Shown here: piece after piece, positions 61,555 to 64,000 of the stretch
Layout: each line of letters starts with the position of its first letter
Position numbering within the stretch: the stretch's first letter is position 1
Source: Limnohabitans sp. WS1
Lineage (GTDB): Bacteria; Pseudomonadota; Gammaproteobacteria; Burkholderiales; Burkholderiaceae_C
Direction: 5' to 3'
Assembly (NCBI RefSeq): GCF_003063265.1
Contig: NZ_NERU01000017.1
Span: 1-64,000, forward strand
Length of the DNA: 64,000 nucleotides
Made by a program: the position numbers and the translations under genes
The notes under the pieces: model-generated
Told to the model about the DNA's origin: nothing
The model's input: only the letters and a program-made list of their open reading frames with translations
Database searches by the model: none

Positions 61555-62523
61555 ATGAAAAAACTGGTGCGATTTCTGAAGTGGGGCCTGCTGGCCCCTT
61601 TGGGTTTGTGCATGGGTCTGGTGCAGGCCCAAGGCTTTCCGAGCAAACCCATCAAAATTGTGGTGCCCTTTGGACCCGGCGGTTCGGGCGACATCACGGC
61701 ACGCGCCTTTGGCCAGTACCTCGAAGCGCAATTCAAGCAAGGCGTGGTCATTGAAAACAGGGCGGGTGCCAACGGCATTTTGGGCACCGAAGCCGTCAAA
61801 AATGCCCCAGCCGACGGCTACACCCTGCTGCTGACCACCAACACCACGCTGGCGGCCAACCTGAGCCTGTACAAAAAGGTACCTTATGAGCCCCTCAAAG
61901 ACTTTGAGCACTTGGGCCAATTCGGCACCGCCGCCTCGGTGGCCATGGTCAGCAAAGACTCCGGGATTCGCACCCCCGCCGATCTGACGGCTTACGCCAA
62001 AGCCAATCCGGGCAAGGTGTTTTTTGGTCATTACAACTCGGCCTCGCAGATGACAGCCGAGATGTTCAAGGTCAAGACCGGCGCCCCCATGACCGGCATT
62101 CCCTACAAGAGCATTGGCTCGGCTTTGCAAGACTTTTATGGCGGCCAGTTGCAGGTGCTGTTTTTGGAGTACCTGCCAGCCATGGCACACATCGACAACC
62201 CCAAGGCCACCGCCATTGGCGTGACCGGTGCCACCCGCTTTAAACCTTGGCCCAACGTGCCCGCCATTGGCGAGACTTACCCCGGTTATGAACTGGGCTT
62301 CTTCTTGGGCCTTGCCGCCCCAGCAGGCACACCCCCCGATGTGGTGAAAAAACTGGACGGCGCCATCGCCTCGGCCCTCAAGGACGAGGGCTTCCTGGCC
62401 CGCTTGGCGCAATTGGGCTTGGAGCCCTCCAAGGTATCCAAGGCCGAATATCCTCGCTTCATTCAAAGTGAAATCACCCGCTGGGCCCAGGTCATCAAAG
62501 ACGCTGGCATCAAGCCCGAATAA
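61555..62523 (+). CDS. Bug/TctC-family tripartite tricarboxylate transporter substrate-binding protein
   Basis: A 322-aa receptor with a Sec signal (1-25, ...GLVQAQG). The core IVVPFGPGGSGDITARAFG (about 33-52) is followed by ENRAGANGILGTEAVKNAPAD, MTGIPYKSIGSALQDFYGGQ and LGLAAPAGTPPDVVKKLDGA. It probably binds the substrate of the monooxygenase pair encoded next (LLM enzyme 27 bases on). ATG 61555 starts MKKLVRFLKW, the natural signal-peptide start; an upstream ATG at 61501 adds unrelated residues. Confidence 0.92.
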   Translation: MKKLVRFLKWGLLAPLGLCMGLVQAQGFPSKPIKIVVPFGPGGSGDITARAFGQYLEAQFKQGVVIENRAGANGILGTEAVKNAPADGYTLLLTTNTTLAANLSLYKKVPYEPLKDFEHLGQFGTAASVAMVSKDSGIRTPADLTAYAKANPGKVFFGHYNSASQMTAEMFKVKTGAPMTGIPYKSIGSALQDFYGGQLQVLFLEYLPAMAHIDNPKATAIGVTGATRFKPWPNVPAIGETYPGYELGFFLGLAAPAGTPPDVVKKLDGAIASALKDEGFLARLAQLGLEPSKVSKAEYPRFIQSEITRWAQVIKDAGIKPE

Positions 62524-62550
62524 CCCCCCTACACCACCACAGGATTTGCC

Positions 62551-63693
62551 ATGCGTCTCGGCTACTTCACCATGCCCTTGCACCCTTTTGAAAGGGACAC
62601 CACAGAAACACTGCACGAGGACCGGCAGACCATCATCTTGGCTGATCAGCTCGGTTTTTACGATGCATTTGTGGGCGAGCATTTGACCGACAAAGCCGAA
62701 AACGTGACCAACAGCTTGTTGTTTTTGGCCACCTTGATTCCCGAAACCAAGACCATCAAGCTGGGCAGCGGCACCTCCAATTTGTCGCACTCACACCCCA
62801 CGCTGCTGGCCTCGCAAGCGGCCATGTTTGACCACTTGGCCAAGGGCCGATTCATCTTTGGCATCAGCCCGGGCGCCTTGGCCTCGGACGCCGAAGCGCT
62901 GGGCATTCTGGACCAAGACCGCAACAAAATGTTCGCCGAAGCGATCGATGTGATCCTGGCCATTTGGGAGCGCGAGCCCCCCTACAACATCGACTTTCCG
63001 GACAACCGCTTCAAGGTGAGCACACAGGTCACCTCTGTCCCCGAAATTGGTCGGGGCTACTTGATGAAGCCGTTCCAAAAACCCCGGCCAGAAATTGTCG
63101 GCACAGTGGTGGCCCCCTTCTCCAAGGGCGTGATTGCCATGGGCAAGCGCGACTTTCACCCCATGTCGGCCAACTTCTTGATGGACCACTGGTTGAACAG
63201 CCATTGGGACAACTACTGCGAAGGCAAGACCTCGGTGGGCCAGACGGCCAACCCCGCAGACTGGCGCGTGGCACGCACGATTTTTGTGGCCGACGATGCG
63301 GCCACCGCCCAGCGCTATGGCCGCGCAGACGCCAACAGCCCTTACCGCTATTACTACCGCCAGATGTTGACAAAGATGATGATGTCCAAGCGTCACGTCA
63401 TCTTCAAGAAACACACCGACGAAGACGACCGCCACGTCACACTCGATCGCTTGCTGGACGAGTTGGTCATCACCGGCACCGTCAACGAAGTGGTCGACAA
63501 AATCCTGGCCTTGCGCGAGAAAGTCGGCCCCTTTGGTGAAATCGTGTATGCCGGTATGGACCTGGTCGATCCAGACCTGGGCCGCCGATCGATGGAACTG
63601 ATGGCCAACGAAGTGATGCCACGCGTGAACCAGGCCTTGGGGCTGGGTTCGGCGATCAACGCCAACGCGCCTGTGGAAACCGCTGCGGCATGA
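62551..63693 (+). CDS. LLM-class flavin-dependent monooxygenase
   Basis: A 380-aa bacterial-luciferase-fold enzyme that uses reduced FMN from a partner reductase. It shows ADQLGFYDAFVGEHLTDK (about 30-47), TIKLGSGTSNLSHSHPTLLASQAAMFDHL (about 70-98, split here by sense), GRFIFGISPGALASDAEALG (about 102-121) and FSKGVIAMGKRDFHPMSANF (about 192-211). It resembles the limonene monooxygenase/LimB-like subgroup. It would oxygenate or cleave a C-N or C-C bond in the imported compound. Its stop codon overlaps the next start (ATGA). Confidence 0.9.
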   Translation: MRLGYFTMPLHPFERDTTETLHEDRQTIILADQLGFYDAFVGEHLTDKAENVTNSLLFLATLIPETKTIKLGSGTSNLSHSHPTLLASQAAMFDHLAKGRFIFGISPGALASDAEALGILDQDRNKMFAEAIDVILAIWEREPPYNIDFPDNRFKVSTQVTSVPEIGRGYLMKPFQKPRPEIVGTVVAPFSKGVIAMGKRDFHPMSANFLMDHWLNSHWDNYCEGKTSVGQTANPADWRVARTIFVADDAATAQRYGRADANSPYRYYYRQMLTKMMMSKRHVIFKKHTDEDDRHVTLDRLLDELVITGTVNEVVDKILALREKVGPFGEIVYAGMDLVDPDLGRRSMELMANEVMPRVNQALGLGSAINANAPVETAAA

Positions 63694-64000
63694 CCCCGCA
63701 GGCCTTTCGGCAACTGATGCGCCTGCATCCGGCGGCTGTGAACATCATCGCCACGGGCCAGACGCCTCACCGCACCGGCATGACGGTGTCTGCCTTCATG
63801 TCCTTGGGGGTCGAGCCCCCCACGGTGGTCTGCGCCATCAACCGCAGCGCTTTCACCTACGCGCACATGGCCGACAACCTGGTGTTCAGCGTGAACACGC
63901 TCTCGGTGGCGCACATCGAACTGGCCAAATTGTTTGCGGGTCAAGCTTCTTTGTTTGGCGATGAACGCTTTGACGAGCAGCAATGGGGCCCCTTTGATTC
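63690..64000 (+). CDS. Flavin reductase family protein (partial, runs off the window)
   Basis: The first 103 residues of a flavin-reductase-like (DIM6/NTAB) split barrel. Seen are HPAAVNIIATGQTPHRTGMTVSAFMSLGVEPPTVVCAINRS (split: AVNIIATG, then GMTVSAFMSLG and PPTVVCAIN) and NLVFSVNTLSVAHIELAKLFAG, the FMN-binding core. It would supply reduced flavin to the upstream monooxygenase with which it is translationally coupled. The C-terminal NAD(P)H-contact region lies beyond the window. Confidence 0.9.
   Translation, partial: MTPQAFRQLMRLHPAAVNIIATGQTPHRTGMTVSAFMSLGVEPPTVVCAINRSAFTYAHMADNLVFSVNTLSVAHIELAKLFAGQASLFGDERFDEQQWGPFD

Overview
The window looks like a chromosomal segment of a betaproteobacterium of the order Burkholderiales, most likely family Comamonadaceae (a Limnohabitans-, Rhodoferax- or Polaromonas-like freshwater bacterium). 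Support for this is high GC, four tripartite-tricarboxylate (Bug/TctC) binding proteins, a TRAP transporter, LysR, IclR and GlxA-type regulators, glcEF, and a porin-glnK-amtB operon. This is inference from gene content; no rRNA or tRNA gene was seen. No prophage, conjugative element, complete insertion sequence or CRISPR array was found.

Layout. 1-8.1 kb is a worn region: a short Bug protein, an internally deleted GNAT acetyltransferase, an orphan ParD-like antitoxin, LysR, intact mmsA, a shortened enoyl-CoA hydratase, a Fic-fold protein with an altered active site, and a 411-bp copy of the mmsA 3' end. 8.3-24.8 kb holds transporters (TSUP, two EamA, DedA, a TRAP system next to a 2-oxoacid dehydrogenase E1 pair), alanine racemase, glutathione peroxidase, small enzymes, a GlxA regulator, an AAA/DUF4143 ATPase and hipBA. 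24.8-34 kb holds glcEF, an SMP-30 lactonase, an SDR, amtB-glnK-porin behind a probable sigma-54 promoter, and comM. 34.5-42.6 kb holds an SDR/Bug/MmgE-PrpD operon, an MFS transporter, a periplasmic rhodanese with a YeeE-type thiosulfate transporter, and an AbrB/PIN toxin-antitoxin pair.

43.1-53.8 kb is the most interesting region: a selenium island. A Phn-type ABC transporter (two permeases, ATPase, binding protein) faces egtD (histidine trimethylase). Next come senA (an EgtB-like selenoneine synthase), senB (a selenosugar synthase-type glycosyltransferase) and senC (selenophosphate synthetase fused to an N-terminal FAD/NAD oxidoreductase), followed by a double-cupin protein and a HAD hydrolase. 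Together they could import a selenium oxyanion, activate it to selenophosphate, form a selenosugar, and couple it to hercynine to make selenoneine.

53.8-64 kb carries a solute-binding-like protein, a carboxymuconolactone-decarboxylase-like protein and a catabolic cluster (cupin, alpha/beta hydrolase, amidase, polysaccharide-deacetylase-fold enzyme, two Bug proteins, IclR, flavin monooxygenase and its flavin reductase). Matching palindromes in front of both Bug units suggest one IclR regulon.

A roughly 184-bp miniature element with terminal inverted repeats (TA-TTGATCCGGCCC) and a REPIN-like core occurs five times. It provides the vapC stop codon, abuts the comM stop codon, adjoins the mmsA fragment, and in one copy its core is amplified into six 92-bp tandem units.
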